From the NCBI GenBank assembly GCA_965112735.1, contig OZ218950.1, positions 5,022,001-5,086,000 of the forward strand: DNA of 64,000 nucleotides. The letters run 5' to 3'. The notes beneath the pieces are model-generated. The model had not been told where the DNA came from. It made no database searches and worked only from the letters and a program-made list of their open reading frames with translations. The translations under genes were made by a program, and so were the position numbers. Of the stretch, positions 50,828 to 61,855 are shown one piece after another. This DNA comes from Phaeosaccion multiseriatum (lineage: Eukaryota > Ochrophyta, other classes). The stretch's first letter is position 1. Each line of letters opens with the position of its first letter.

Positions 50828-51493
50828 GCCCAACTGCCTTTTCCCTCCTTCGCTGCGCCCCCTGTACAGCTCCTTCTTCCCACCTCTCCTTCTCCTCAGG
50901 GACACACGCCCCTCCCCTTGCCGTGGCTGCGCCTCCCGCGCGGTCTGTGTCTCAAGGTATGCGTCCGTGTTGCCGCACACCCCCTCTGTCGTCGAGGGTT
51001 GGTGAGCGCCGACCTGAGGGTGTTGGTGTCAGGACTTTGTTCTTTTCAAAAAAGTCTCTTACTAGGCTGCACCCCAGAGTGTGGTGGAGTGAATTGGTTG
51101 GAGGGTGGTGTGGTGGTGTTGCGGAGGATCAGCGGCCGGAGAAGAAGAGGAGGTGTAGGGAGAGGAGGTGCAGGGAAATGGTGAAGGAGGGTGTTGAGGT
51201 CTAGCTTTCATGCACGTACAGGTGGAATAAACAAAACAATGGCAGGACAAGATTAGTGAGGAGCAGGCAATATTCGTCGCTTTCCGTCCACCTTAATTAA
51301 ATGTGCTTCATTTTCTGCCCCTCACCTACTCTCTCTCTCTCTCTACGTTAACCTACTCTTTTGTTAAGTATGATGTACCCCCCATCGACTTTTTGCCTTG
51401 TGCTGCAGTCCCCAGCCCCCCGTTCTCCCTCATACACCACTCCTCCCTGCCCCACCATCGCGCAAGTCAAGTCAAGTCAAGTTTCCGATGCAG
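50828..51493. other. Spacer between CEP104 and the membrane-protein gene
   Basis: About 670 bases containing the CEP104 promoter and the 3' UTR of the gene at 51494. No gene or repeat of note was seen apart from a short tandem caagt repeat at 51462-51481. Confidence 0.5.
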
Positions 51494-53084
51494 CTAAGCG
51501 GTGGCATCGTCTCGGTTCTTCTTGCAGTGGGGTAGCAGAAGAGTGACCATGTCCAGGATGGCCAGGATGGTCAGCACGCTGTAACACACCTCAATCGCAC
51601 CCTCCAGACCCTCCGACGCCACCTTTCCGATCATTTCGTCGCGGTACCCATGCTTGTCTACAATGGCAGCCAACGCCCACACCGTAGCGAAGCACCACAC
51701 CGCACTCCTCCAGTACACAACAGCAAAGATGGCAATAGCCGAAGCCAGGAAAATACTGAAGATGGCGGCGGAGAGTTGATCCGCGATACTGAGCTGCTCG
51801 GACACGAGCGCCACGTTGATGTTGACTAGCGCTGCGGCTGCCACCCAGCCTCCGTGGAGACCGATGGGGAAGGCGATCAGAAGCTCCTTCAGCTTTTGGC
51901 GGTGCATGACAGAGCTTTGGGTTAAGAGGTGGGAAGAGGGAGGGGGAGGTGGAGGCGGGGGCGGTGAGCGTCGATGCAAGCAGGAAGCGAAGGGGAGATG
52001 GGGGAGATAGGACCAGGGTACACAAGGCTCGATGGAGAACAAGAAAGGCATGGTGCGGCACGAGTACGGGACGCTGCGGGTGCGTGACGGAGCCTTCAAA
52101 CGCCTCTCACTCCACAACTCTCACTGACATAACACTGACCTTGGCGAGCGGAACCTGGTGAGGCCGTGGAGTGCCACGCCCAGCGACAGGAAGATGCAGG
52201 ACAGGAAAATTGCGGACAGGATAAAGGCCTCCTGTGCGAAGGAGAACACCCATGCGATCTGTGCACGGCAGGCGGGTGGGGGTGTCAGCTGCCATACCAA
52301 ATGCACTGAACTGCTCTCCACATGGCCCTGTTCGATCGAGTATCCTTGAAAGAGAGGCAACAAATAGGGCATATCTAATCTCTCAAGGATGAGGAGGTCC
52401 CGATAGATCCTGATTTCCCTCGTCAAGTTGGCTGGGGGGTGGTCCCTTTCTCTCTCGCTCACCTGGAAAAGATTGGCCCAGATGAACCAAGGCCCGACGC
52501 CGTCTCTCATCACACGCGACTCTCTTCCACCGTCGGGAATGACCTGTCCACGGGGACACACAGAGAGAGAAGGCAATGCCACACAGAGGCGGCAACCAAG
52601 GCGGGTGAGACTGGACACGCAAATCCCTTCCCTCACTCAGTAACACACATTTAGACTGCAAACAGGCCCGAAGCTCTCCGCGTGAGACAGTCCAACGACA
52701 GTCAAACGCACCTGCCAGATCACCCACAGTGCCTCAGAGACGAAGATGGCGCCCCAAATAGAGAAGGCGTATCTGCATACAGCGAAACGGGTAGCAAGGG
52801 GAGCAGCAGCAGCAGCAGCACCAGCAGCAGCAGCAACAACAGGAATAAGGGGACTAATGCATAATTCCTTCCTTCCCTCTCCTGCCCCACGGAGTGAGAA
52901 CGCGTGCATGCACTCACCCAGCGGGGGTGATGAGCGTTGGGTGAGCATCGGAGATCTGCTTGTTGGTCTTCCCAAACACGCCTGTTAGACTCGTAAAGGT
53001 CACTATGGCGTTGAGGAGGAAGGTGATTGCGTTGAGAACCCACAGCCTGTTCTGGATGGCGGTTGGCAGGCCTGGAAGCTCCAT
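51494..53084 (-). CDS. Tryptophan-rich multi-pass membrane protein (TspO/tryptophan-rich sensory protein-like)
   Basis: Five exons in phase: 53084-52918, 52772-52712, 52543-52463, 52258-52140 and 51914-51494, giving 282 residues. The block KQISDAHPTLITPAGYAFSI followed by WGAIFVSEALWVIWQ is typical of bacterial and algal proteins annotated as tryptophan-rich sensory proteins. It is followed by GPWFIWANLFQIAWVFSF. At least six hydrophobic segments are visible, including ITFLLNAIVTF, AFILSAIFLSCIFLSLGVAL, WVAAAALVNINVAL and LTILAILDMVTLL. TspO relatives bind tetrapyrroles or sterols, but the ligand here is unknown. Start at 53084 (MELPGLP); the open frame upstream lacks a better ATG. Confidence 0.72.
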
Positions 53085-54119
53085 GGTAGCCGCGAGCTCG
53101 GCGTGCAGCGGAGTAGGTTGACTGTTGAGAACACTCAGAGAGGGAGGGAGGAACGAGAGTTGGATACCGGAGAGAGGCGGGGACACACATGATTAGCTAA
53201 GCAAAGTTAGAATTTGAGGAAAGGAGGCAAGAGACCGCGACAGGAAGCGGAGCGGAGATTTGGTTCTCTTCCTTGCAAGCCTTCAGCGGCTCACCTATAC
53301 GCCACCTCACCGCCCTTGCCGCTGAGCAATGGCTCTTCACTGGGGGGCTGGGACATCATTCCGATCCATCCGAGATCTTTTTTCGGTATGCAGGGGACAA
53401 ATAGAAAGAGACAGAGACAAAAAAGCGAGAAGGATTTTGGCGAAGAAAGGGATACAATCCCCCCCAAAGCACCGCTCTCTCACCTGTTCTCGTTCTCGCT
53501 TGTGTTCTCCACGTGTTTCAGCCTCCCTCCACAGGCAGGCAGAAAAGAAAAAAATTTCAGTCCGACGGTCAAATACATATCGAAATTCTCTCTCTTTCCC
53601 CCCACCCACTTCCTCCAAGCGGCAGCCACTTATCCACTCCGTTATCTGGAGACGCATCGCAGCAAGACCAACCCCCTCCTCCTCCTCCTCCTCCTCCCGC
53701 CGAGTCTTTCCACATGCTGCACTCGCCATTTGTGAGTCCCTACTTTTGCTCCTCCTGCCTCGCTCCTCGCCTCCCACTTTCACCTTCCTCTCCTCCACTC
53801 TCCCTTCTCCCACTTCTTGCCAACTCCAACCCTCTTCTCTCCTCCTCCTCCTCCCTGCCGAGGGCGCAGCCCGAAGCACCACCTTGTACAGATCGAAATA
53901 AAATTAGTAGGCGGGCCGGAGGCCTGACGGTGGGAGTGTGGGAGTGCCCAGAGTGCAAAGAGTAGTCAGTTTTAAGCAAATGTATTGCATGGGATTGGAA
54001 GTGAGGAGACTTGGTTGTCTCTTTCCGCCTCGCTGGCCCTACGAGGAGTGCAGGCCTACTACAGGTGTGCTGCTAACCACTGGCTGGGCGGCACCACGCA
54101 CGCGCCCACGGTCACTGGG

Positions 54120-54240
54120 AGGCTGCCTAGAGGCGGGCTAGAGGCCGCCTAGGACTGAAAAGTGAGCGGCCTAGAGCGGCCGGAGGCCACCGGCCTAGGC
54201 CTAGATCGGCCGAAGGCCGAGCGGCCTAGCGGCCTAGAGC
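54120..54240. repeat. Cluster of GGCCTAG / CGGCC short direct and inverted repeats
   Basis: Within 120 bases, GGCCTAG or GCGGCCTAG occurs at least six times, mixed with palindromes such as cggccgaaggccg. Such a dense array of short inverted repeats is unlike the microsatellites elsewhere. It sits about 100 bases from the hairpin at 54344. Confidence 0.7.
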
Positions 54241-54343
54241 AAAACCGCTAGGCGTGCATGGGGCTGAAAATCGGATACACACCATTCCTTTCCTCCTTCT
54301 CTTCCTCCCCCAGGGTCGGCGCTGGGCTCACTAATTTCTCTTC

Positions 54344-54465
54344 CTCTCTCCAGTACCTTTATACTGTTCACGTCTTCGTTAGTTACGGGCTGCCCTGGTG
54401 ACGTCGGTACAAAGGACAACCCATACCTAACGAAGACGTGAACAGTATAAAGGTAGTGGATGGAG
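54344..54465 (-). ncRNA. Long hairpin, microRNA-precursor-like
   Basis: Bases 54354-54382 pair perfectly over 29 base pairs with 54427-54455. Inward, after one mismatch, 13 more positions pair (54384-54396 with 54413-54425). Three of them are C/A clashes on the plus strand but G-U wobbles on the minus strand. Outward, pairing continues to about 54344/54465. The RNA would therefore be the minus strand, with about 43 paired positions and a loop of about 16 bases. It lies about 110-230 bases beyond the NSE1-like stop codon and beyond its poly(A) signal. Processing into small RNA is inferred. Confidence 0.5.
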
Positions 54466-54538
54466 ATGGTGGCCGCCAAAGTCTCCAGCGTGTCGCCCCG
54501 CTGGCTCCCTCCTTGAGTTCGTTGCAAAATGGACCATT

Positions 54539-54544
54539 TTTTAT
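54539..54544 (-). terminator. Poly(A) signal of the NSE1-like gene
   Basis: AATAAA on the minus strand, 27 bases after the stop codon at 54572. It is unusually close, implying a very short 3' UTR if used. Confidence 0.45.
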
Positions 54545-54571
54545 TGTACCAGAACATCGAGCATCAGTGCC

Positions 54572-54748
54572 TCAGGCGTGGTAGATGGTTTGGGGCATCC
54601 AAATGTCGTGCGAGCGCAGGAGGTCTGGTAGCTCGGCGTAGGCTCTGACCCCGAGCTTGTAGGACGACTTCTCTGTGCCCCGAAGAGGGCCTTCCACCTG
54701 CAGGGGAGAAGAGAAGGCGACGGCAGATGATGCATAGACACAATACAC

Positions 54749-54781
<33 letters not shown>

Positions 54782-56040
54782 TCGTCAACAGTGGGAAGAG
54801 GGAGAGGCGAGAATAACTCTCCTTCCGCCCCACGTCCCTTCACACACACACACACATGCATAATTCGCAGGTTGATTCCTATAAGTCAATACTAAAATCC
54901 CCCCCCCTCTCCTCCAACACCTCCCCCCCCTTTCGCATTCGCTCACTCAGTCACTCACGTCCAGCCAATGCTCGTCGGTCAGCTTGTCGATGAAGTCTAT
55001 GAAGTCGTCCTTGGATGCCTTGCGGGGCCTGCTCGAAAAGAACTTGGCTCCCGTGACGGCTATGCACTGCTGATTCGCCCCCTGCCCGCCTTCGCCCGCC
55101 ATATCTTCCGCCTCCTCCCCGTATACGCGAATGATGCTCCGGAAGGCCTCCATTTCCCAATCATTAAATAGGCACCCGTACTTCTTGGACACATCATCCA
55201 CCACCTGCCGTGCAGAGAAGACAGAGCACAGGGAGGGGCGGAGGCAGACAGGAAGGGATGGGCGAGAAGGGTGTGAGGGTGTGACGTCTGGATGAGATGA
55301 GAAAGCCGCTGGCAAACAGCAAGGCAAAGCTGTTGGATGGTGTCCGATGTGCCTCGTGCGCCGGATAGGAGGAACGTGGTATTGTGCGCACTCGCTCGAC
55401 TTTTCCTCTAGGAATGCTCGAGTAGAGAGAGAAAAGAGACAAGGGCTCCTGCTCTGCGGTGCAGGATACAGGTGGGCGAGTCCTCGTCTCTTCCTCTCAA
55501 ACCAAAGGGACACACACGACTTGTTCGAACAAGCCAGCCCCCAAGCTCCTTGTGATCCCCTCCCTGGACGACAATGCGTAGGTACCTGGTTGACCAATGT
55601 GTGATAGCTTACACCCTCGATCTTGACGCTGTTAATTTGCAGCTTCATTCCCGCCAAGGCCTTGTTAGCGTCTGCTATGGTCCTGCTCGTCGTGCTGCTG
55701 GTCTCTTTCATTTCGCTGTACAGCCGCTTGAGGAGTGCGGTAGCATCATCATCTCTCATTACTTTCGTAACCTGGTTGGAATTCACGGGGCGATGAAGAG
55801 TGGGAAGAGGTTGAGACGTGGTGGGGGGGCGTGGGGGGGGGAGGGAGAGAGCTGTGGCAAAGAAATGAGAGAGGGGGGAAAGTAACCAGGCATCACACAC
55901 AGAAGAGAGCTTAAGAATTGAGAGTGGGAAAGCAGAAGTGAAGAGGGAGGGAGCAGCGACGCTAGCCCACGCACCATGAGCCGCTGCAGAAACATCTTCG
56001 TAGCCTCGGGAAGTATCGTCCTGTCCGCATCGTCTGCCAT
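54572..56040 (-). CDS. NSE1: NSE1-like subunit of the SMC5/6 complex, lacking the RING domain
   Basis: NSE1 binds NSE3 and NSE4 in the SMC5/6 DNA-repair complex. Four exons in phase: 56040-55975, 55771-55586, 55204-54959 and 54697-54572, giving 207 residues. The N-terminal winged-helix part matches the family: ATKMFLQRLM, INSVKIEGVSYHTLVNQV, FNDWEMEAFRSIIRVYGEE, DDFIDFIDKLTDEHWLDV and YKLGVRAYAELPDLLRS. Human NSE1 is 266 residues and ends in a RING-like domain. Here the frame stops at IYHA (TGA at 54572) with no Cys-rich exon recognisable downstream. Either the RING is lost or a further exon was missed. Divergent from CYP51. Confidence 0.75.
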
Positions 56041-56403
56041 TATGGACTCCCTACAATGTAAGCCCCTAAAACGCGCAAGAGAGACCCCACGCCCTCTCTC
56101 TCCCTCCCTTCGCTCTAGCTCGCCCGCTCTCTCTCTTTCTCTATCTCTCTGTGTGTCTCTCACTCTCTCTCTCCCACACACGCTTGCCTCGCCTTGCGGG
56201 GCTTGTCGCAGTTCGAAATCAAAATTAACCCCCTCGGGTTCTCTACGACGATCGAATGACCAACTTGCGAGGCAACGTTGCCTCTCGCCACTCAAATCTG
56301 TCAGCAGCGCGGAGGTGATTCCGGAGGTGCGACGTAAAGGGAGGTGGAGAGGGCCGAGGGAAGATCTACATAGGCAGCAGCTTTTGGGAGAGGTAGCAGA
56401 GAC
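56041..56403. promoter_or_regulatory. Shared divergent promoter of the NSE1-like gene and CYP51
   Basis: 363 bases between the two start codons. It contains a TC-rich tract (56090-56175), which could act as an initiator-like pyrimidine stretch for CYP51. No named site was assigned. Confidence 0.55.
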
Positions 56404-58208
56404 ATGGACGACTTCATCGCATCCCTGAACCTGCCCGGCAACCCGGACAACCATGCCTACATCCTGGCCGCTAGTGCGGGGGCGGTCATGGTGATGGGGA
56501 TGCTGATGCTCTTCTTCCGCAGGCCGAGCAATGCTCCCCCGACCGTAAAGATGGGCTTGCCTCTTGTTGGCAATCCTATGGCCTTTGTCAAGAGTCCCCT
56601 TGGCATGATTGAGAAGGCCCACTCGACGTAAGTCGTTGGTGATAAGCTTCTCCGTCCCTACTTCTTTCTGTTGCTGCTTTCTACCCGCCACTTGCTATCT
56701 CATGGCCTATTATCTACGCCCCCCTTAGGTGCTGCGCCTGTGCTCCTTTTCTGACCAATTCCCTCCTTCCCTTTCCGTTCCCTTGAAAAGGCACGGAGAG
56801 GCTTTCACAGTGCCCATGGGCCCCCAAAACCTCACCTTTCTGATAGGCCCACAGGCAGGAGCACCCTTCTTCACCAATAGGGTAAGGGAGGAGAGAAAGG
56901 AACGACCAGAGAATGTGAGAGGGGGCTAACCCTAGTGCCTTTCCTCAACCTAACGCCGTGCTTGTGTGTGTCTGTGTGTGTGTGTACGTGTGTGCGTGCT
57001 GCAGGACGACGTGCTCTCTCAGAACGAGGTGTACGGCTTCATGAAGCCCGTGTTCGGTCCTGGAGTGGTGTATGACGCGGAGCCCAGCAAGCGCACGGCG
57101 CAGATGAAGACCATGTCCAACGGACTCAAGGTGGGGGTTGGAGGGTGTGCAGTGCGGCCGACACATATCACACACCACGAACCTCTGACCCGCCCGCCTC
57201 CGGATGGGCTCCCGTGACTGAGATGCCCCCGCAATTACGTGCATGTGCTTTCCTTCCACTCTGTCCCCTGCAGGCCGATGCGCTGCAGAGCTACATCCCA
57301 AAGATAGAGCAGGAGACGCGAGACTTCCTGAAGGTATGGCTGCAGCTGGGCAGGGCAGGACAGGAGGAGGCGGCAGGTCCTCTTGGGGACGAGAGGCAAG
57401 ACAAGCATTGCATGGGCAGGGAGAGAATATGCACAGAAGTGAGCCGTGACTTGTTGCCCCACCCCTCGGCCTCCTCTCTCCCCTCCTGGCTCTCTCGCCC
57501 TCTCTCCGTGCTCCAGAAAAACTGGGGCGACAGCGGCGAGGTAGACCTGCTGACCACTCTTTCGGAACTCACCATCCTCACCGCCAGCCGCTGCCTGCAT
57601 GGAGACGACGTGCGAGAGAACATGTTTAACGAGGTGGGTTTTGAGTTGGTTTGTTGGCTGTTCAACAACGGAGGCTAGGTTGGTGTTCTGGGCTCTCAGC
57701 GAGCGAACGCTCTCCATCCGAGCGCGCTTCGGGCAGGCACGCTTGGTGCCTCTCCGCGAACGGAGTTGCGCATCTGGTCTCTATCAGCATCGCTTTGACT
57801 GTGTGTGTGTATGTGTGCCTGTCAAGCTCTCGGCCTCTCCCTCTGCCGCGTGTCTATCAGCTGACTGCATTGCCCCGTCTACTCCTCTGTGCCCCACTTT
57901 GCCCTGCCCTGCTGTGCTCTGGTCTTTATAGGTGGCGAATCTGTACCATGACTTGGACAAGGGCATCACCCCCATCAGCTTCTTCCTTCCCAACCTCCCC
58001 ACCAAGGCGCACAAGATACGAAACAAGGCTCGCATTGAGATGTGCAATCTCTTCTGTGAGTGCGTGAGTGGGCAGGAGACCAGACGAGCTCCCGCTTGGT
58101 GTGTGTGCGTTGATGGTGACAGCAGACCGAACAGAGTCAACAAAGTACTATTTGCTTCTTGGTGTGGTCAATCGTTGATACGATCTGGCCCCTAACCCCG
58201 CCCTCCTG

Positions 58209-58264
<56 letters not shown>

Positions 58265-61027
58265 TTTCAGCCAAGGTGATCAACAGCCGTAGAGAGCGCA
58301 TGGCGGCCGGGGAGGACCTTTCCAAGAACACAGACATGCTCCAGCGCTTCATGGAGATGCAGTACAGGGTGAGTAGTCACAGATGGCACATGGGCCTGTC
58401 CTGACACCTGGCTGGGGGTCTAACACCTTGGAGGGGGGAACAGAGGAGAGAGGGGCTGCTCACCGCTGAGCTGAATGTACTACTCAAGGGGCCCCACCCA
58501 CTCACCGTCACGTACCTCTCGCTCACTCGCTCCTCAATCTGACTTACATCCCCTTACGTACCGTTACGTACCTCCCCTCCCTTCACTCTCCCACGCCCCC
58601 TTTCCTTCACTCTCGGCCGCGCAATACTCAATATCCATGGGATACACTCCCCCATTCATTCATTCCCTCCGTTGATTGCAGGACGGAACGGCCCCGTCGA
58701 CCCAAGAGATCACCGGGCTGCTCATCGCGCTGCTCTTCGCAGGACAGCACACGTCCTCCATCTCGTCCACATGGACCACGCTGCTCACCTGCAGAGACCC
58801 CGCCATCTGGAAGGGCCTGCAGGTGTGTGTGTGTGTGTGCGTGTGTGTGTGCGTGGTGTGTGTGTGCGTGTGCGCGTGTGCTGATGTGTGTGTGCGTGCA
58901 CAGGAGCTGGATGGCTTGTAGAGCTGGTAGAGGTGGCAAACCGGCTCTCTCTGGGAGTAGGAAGTGTCTTGATTCTCGTCATCAACCCACCCACTCACTC
59001 ACCTCTCACCCCCTCTGCCGATGCTGTGCTGTGCTGTGTACTGCAGGAAGAGCAAGATGAGCTCGTTGGGGATCAGCCCCTCACCTTCGAGAAAGTGCGG
59101 GTAAGTCAGTAATTCAGTGAGTAAGTCAGTGTGTCAAGCCTGGAAGGAAATGAGAGCGCTCAGAGTCGCCTTCTTTCAGGCGATGTGTTGGGCGGGTCAC
59201 GTGCAAAGTCGACGCACTTGACCGACGGAGTGTTGCCCGTCTTGCCCCGTGACCTTGCTGTGTCCTCCCTACCTTTCCTTGGCCTGCTGCGCGCTGCTAC
59301 TGGGTGGTGGTGGGTCTGTTGGTGCTACACTGATATGCTGCAGGACATGGAGAAGCTGCACAACTGCATGCGGGAAGCGCTGCGTATGTTCCCGCCCCTT
59401 ATCATGCTCATGCGTATGGCCAAGCAGCCCTTCGCAGTGACCACCAGCGACAAGAAGACATACGTTGTGCCCAAGGTAACGTACGCACGCACACACGCTC
59501 GCACGGGAGGGCCAGGAGGGGTGGCGCGCACGACCGTCCATTGCAGAGCGGGCGGCACAGAGAGAGAGGGATTGACACTGCTTACTGTTCGAGAGAGAGA
59601 GAGGTTGACACTGCTTACTGTTCGAGAGAGAGAGAGAGGTTGACACTGCTTACTGTTACTGTACTGTAGAGAGAGAGAGGTTGACACTGCTTACTGTTCG
59701 TCCTTGTTGCCCTTGCCATCCAAAAACACACACACGCACACAGACAGGAACCGACACATTCTGTGCGACCCTCTTCTGGGGCCCCGGCCCTGGCCTGTAG
59801 AGCTTAGAAGTGCCACCTAGTGTCCAGTCTATATCCGCGCCGCCGCCCGCGCCGATATGGACTGGACCTTGGTTGGCACTTCTAACCTCTACAGGCCCGC
59901 GCCACTGACTCTGTGGCCCCCTCTCCCTGCGTCTCCCCTCTCCCCAACCATCTACTTGGCCCGTCTTGCTCCCGCTCTTACTCTTGCTCTTGCTCTTGCT
60001 CTTGCTCACCTCCCCTAAGGGCGACATTGTGATCACCTCCCCCGCCGTGAGCATGCGCTTGGACAGAGTCTTCCCAGAGCCCGACAAGTTCGACCCCACC
60101 CGTTACAACGAACCGCGAGGTACGCGCTTGCTTGCTTTCTTCTCTGTTGCTCGTTTTGTTTGTTCGTTGGTATGTTTGCTTGGTTGTCTGTGCGTGCGTT
60201 CGTTCGTTTGTTGGAAATTTGATTGTTTGGTGCTGACACGCACATGTATGTACACATGATGTGTAGCTCGCTCTAGACTTGGGCAAGGTCTCATTGCCAA
60301 GTTGGTCGATTCCACCTTGGTCAGATGGGCTGCTGCTCCTTCTCCTCCTCCTCCTCCTCCTCCTCCTCCTCCTCCTCCTCCGCCGCCGCCGCCGCCGCCG
60401 CCGCCGCCTCCTCCGCCTCCTCCTCCTTCTCCTTTGATTTTCCTTTCGAAATGTGCCAGCAACTTTGACACAGCCGCAGGGTACATCTTGCAACTCGTTT
60501 GAAGTTGTTGTTTGCCGACTTCCCTGTCTCTCACCCCAACGCCCCTCCCTCCCTTCCTTTGCTGCGGCCCCGTTCTCTCTCTTTGCTTCAGAGGAGCACA
60601 AGCAGCCCTACGCCTACCTGGGCTTTGGTGCGGGCATGCACCAGTGCATGGGGCAGACCTTCGGCTTCCTGCAGGTCAAGACCATCATGTCGGTGCTCAT
60701 TCGCGAGTACGACTTTGAGCTGGTGAGTGAGTAAGGCAGGGAGGGAAGGAAGGAAGGAAGGAGGGAGCGAGGGAAGGATCGAGGGAAGGAGCAAAGGAAG
60801 GATGGAAGGGAGGAGAGATAGAAGGAAGCAAGGGAAGGAAGGAAGGGAGGAAGGAAGGAAGAAACCCTCACCGACCACCCTTTCGTGGCTTGTTCTGTCC
60901 GTGGTCTCCCCTTCTATGCTTTCTGTCGCAGCTGAGCCCAAACCTCCCCGAGCCGGACTACGAGGCAATGGTGGTGGGGCCGAAGGAAGACGGCAGCTGC
61001 AAGACGCGCTACACCAGGCGGACTTGA
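56404..61027 (+). CDS. CYP51: Sterol 14-alpha-demethylase (cytochrome P450 CYP51)
   Basis: Removes the 14-alpha methyl group in sterol synthesis at the ER membrane. Thirteen exons in phase: 56404-56627, 56791-56881, 57005-57130, 57274-57333, 57517-57633, 57932-58055, 58271-58368, 58682-58822, 59047-59100, 59344-59475, 60020-60119, 60592-60722 and 60932-61027, giving 497 residues, normal for the family. An N-terminal membrane anchor (AYILAASAGAVMVMGMLMLFF) precedes PLVGNP. CYP51 marks are NEVYGFMKPVFGPGVVYDAE (substrate region), LLFAGQHTSSISSTW (I helix), REALR (ExxR) and FGAGMHQCMG (heme Cys ligand). Intron 10 holds a tandem repeat and a small-RNA-like hairpin. Divergent from the NSE1-like gene. 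Confidence 0.97.
58205..58264 (+). repeat. (TGC)n microsatellite before the acceptor of CYP51 exon 7
   Basis: About 19 TGC/CTG units end just upstream of the acceptor at 58270. Confidence 0.9.
59570..59700 (+). repeat. Four copies of a ~30-37 base tandem repeat in CYP51 intron 10
   Basis: Unit: ttgacactgcttactgtt followed by a GA run of varying length. It ends about 90 bases upstream of the hairpin at 59792. Confidence 0.85.
59792..59897 (+). ncRNA. Intronic hairpin, microRNA-precursor-like
   Basis: Position 59792 pairs with 59897 and pairing continues inward to 59840/59849. Of 49 positions, 41 are Watson-Crick, 3 are U-G wobbles on the plus strand and 5 are mismatches. Unbroken runs of 11 and 12 pairs flank one mismatch. 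The plus strand is the sense strand of CYP51, so the hairpin would lie in the excised intron 10. It has no tandem-repeat character itself. Small-RNA processing is inferred from shape. Confidence 0.5.
60340..60428 (+). repeat. (TCC)n/(GCC)n microsatellite in CYP51 intron 11
   Basis: Triplet pyrimidine-rich repeat that changes from TCC to GCC and back, between exons ending at 60119 and starting at 60592. Confidence 0.9.
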
Positions 61028-61806
61028 GCCGTTCCGATGAGCTCAGTGCGAGCACTTTGTGTTGTTCATATTCGTGTGTCGAGCCAAGGCCCGCGTGGCG
61101 AGACCTCACTTGGCTGCTTGCTTTTGTGGGGCCAAGCAGGCACAGCCTTGTTGCGCACCAGAGTGTACGTCACTATATACAGGGGAAGCTGAGGGCGAGG
61201 GGTGGAAGGGAGTAGGTTGGGGCATAGCGCGGAAGGCAGGCCAGAGGAAAGAGAAGAGAGAGAGAGAGAGAGAGAGAAGGAGCAAGCGCCTCAAGGATGG
61301 AGCGCTACATACATTGGACTCTCGCGCGGAGCGACCGCCCCCGCTCTTCCTCTCTTCCTCCACAGCCTGACGAGGCTCAGTGGTTCAGTGAGTGGTTGGT
61401 GGGCTGTGGTTCGAGGGAGGCACGCTACCGCACCGGGCTGTGGTTCGAGCGAGGCACGGGACCCCGCTCACTCAGGGGCATTTGGCGAGTATTGACGCTC
61501 CTTCTTGTGTTGTCCACTTGTCTACTTGTCTACTTGTCTACTCGTCACAATACTCACTCCAACTTGGGGGTGGGCAGCTGCGGTCGTTGGAGGTTGTGCC
61601 TCCTCGGCAGCCCTCTTCTTTCTTTATTGTTATTAACACTCGATTTGCGTGAGAATGGCCAAAATTGCCCCCGATAAATATTTTGGACGAACTCCGCAGA
61701 ATCTGTTTGACATTTTCCCCATCATGTCCAAATGAGCGATTTGGGCGATTGTACGCAAATCGAAGCATCTGTGAGTTTTTTGTTGACATAACGTTGGAAA
61801 TTTGGG

Positions 61807-61854
<48 letters not shown>

Positions 61855-61855
61855 G
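61028..61855. other. Intergenic region between CYP51 and the SSB gene
   Basis: About 830 bases. It contains a GA run at 61255-61278 and two copies of a ~28-base sequence (gggctgtggttcgag...) at 61407 and 61435. It ends with a (TC)n tract at 61810-61851 directly before the SSB start codon, likely in the 5' UTR or core promoter. Confidence 0.55.

Larger units (their letters stand above)
53085..54571. other. Intergenic region with GC-rich repeats and a long hairpin
   Basis: About 1.5 kb between the start of the membrane-protein gene and the 3' end of the NSE1-like gene. It contains an open frame of 190 codons at 53329-53901 with biased, Ser/Pro/Leu-rich content that I do not accept as a gene. 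It also holds the GGCCTAG cluster at 54120-54240 and the hairpin at 54344-54465, listed separately. Confidence 0.5.

Noticed and set aside
53329-53901. 190-codon plus-strand open frame ending in an AATAAA
   Set aside because: Ser/Pro/Leu-rich with no family resemblance; the stop codon is inside the AATAAA, so that would not act as a normal downstream signal.
61802-61855. Extension of the SSB reading frame through the TC tract
   Set aside because: It would start at TTG and encode only Ser-Leu repeats; the ATG at 61856 gives a sensible leader.
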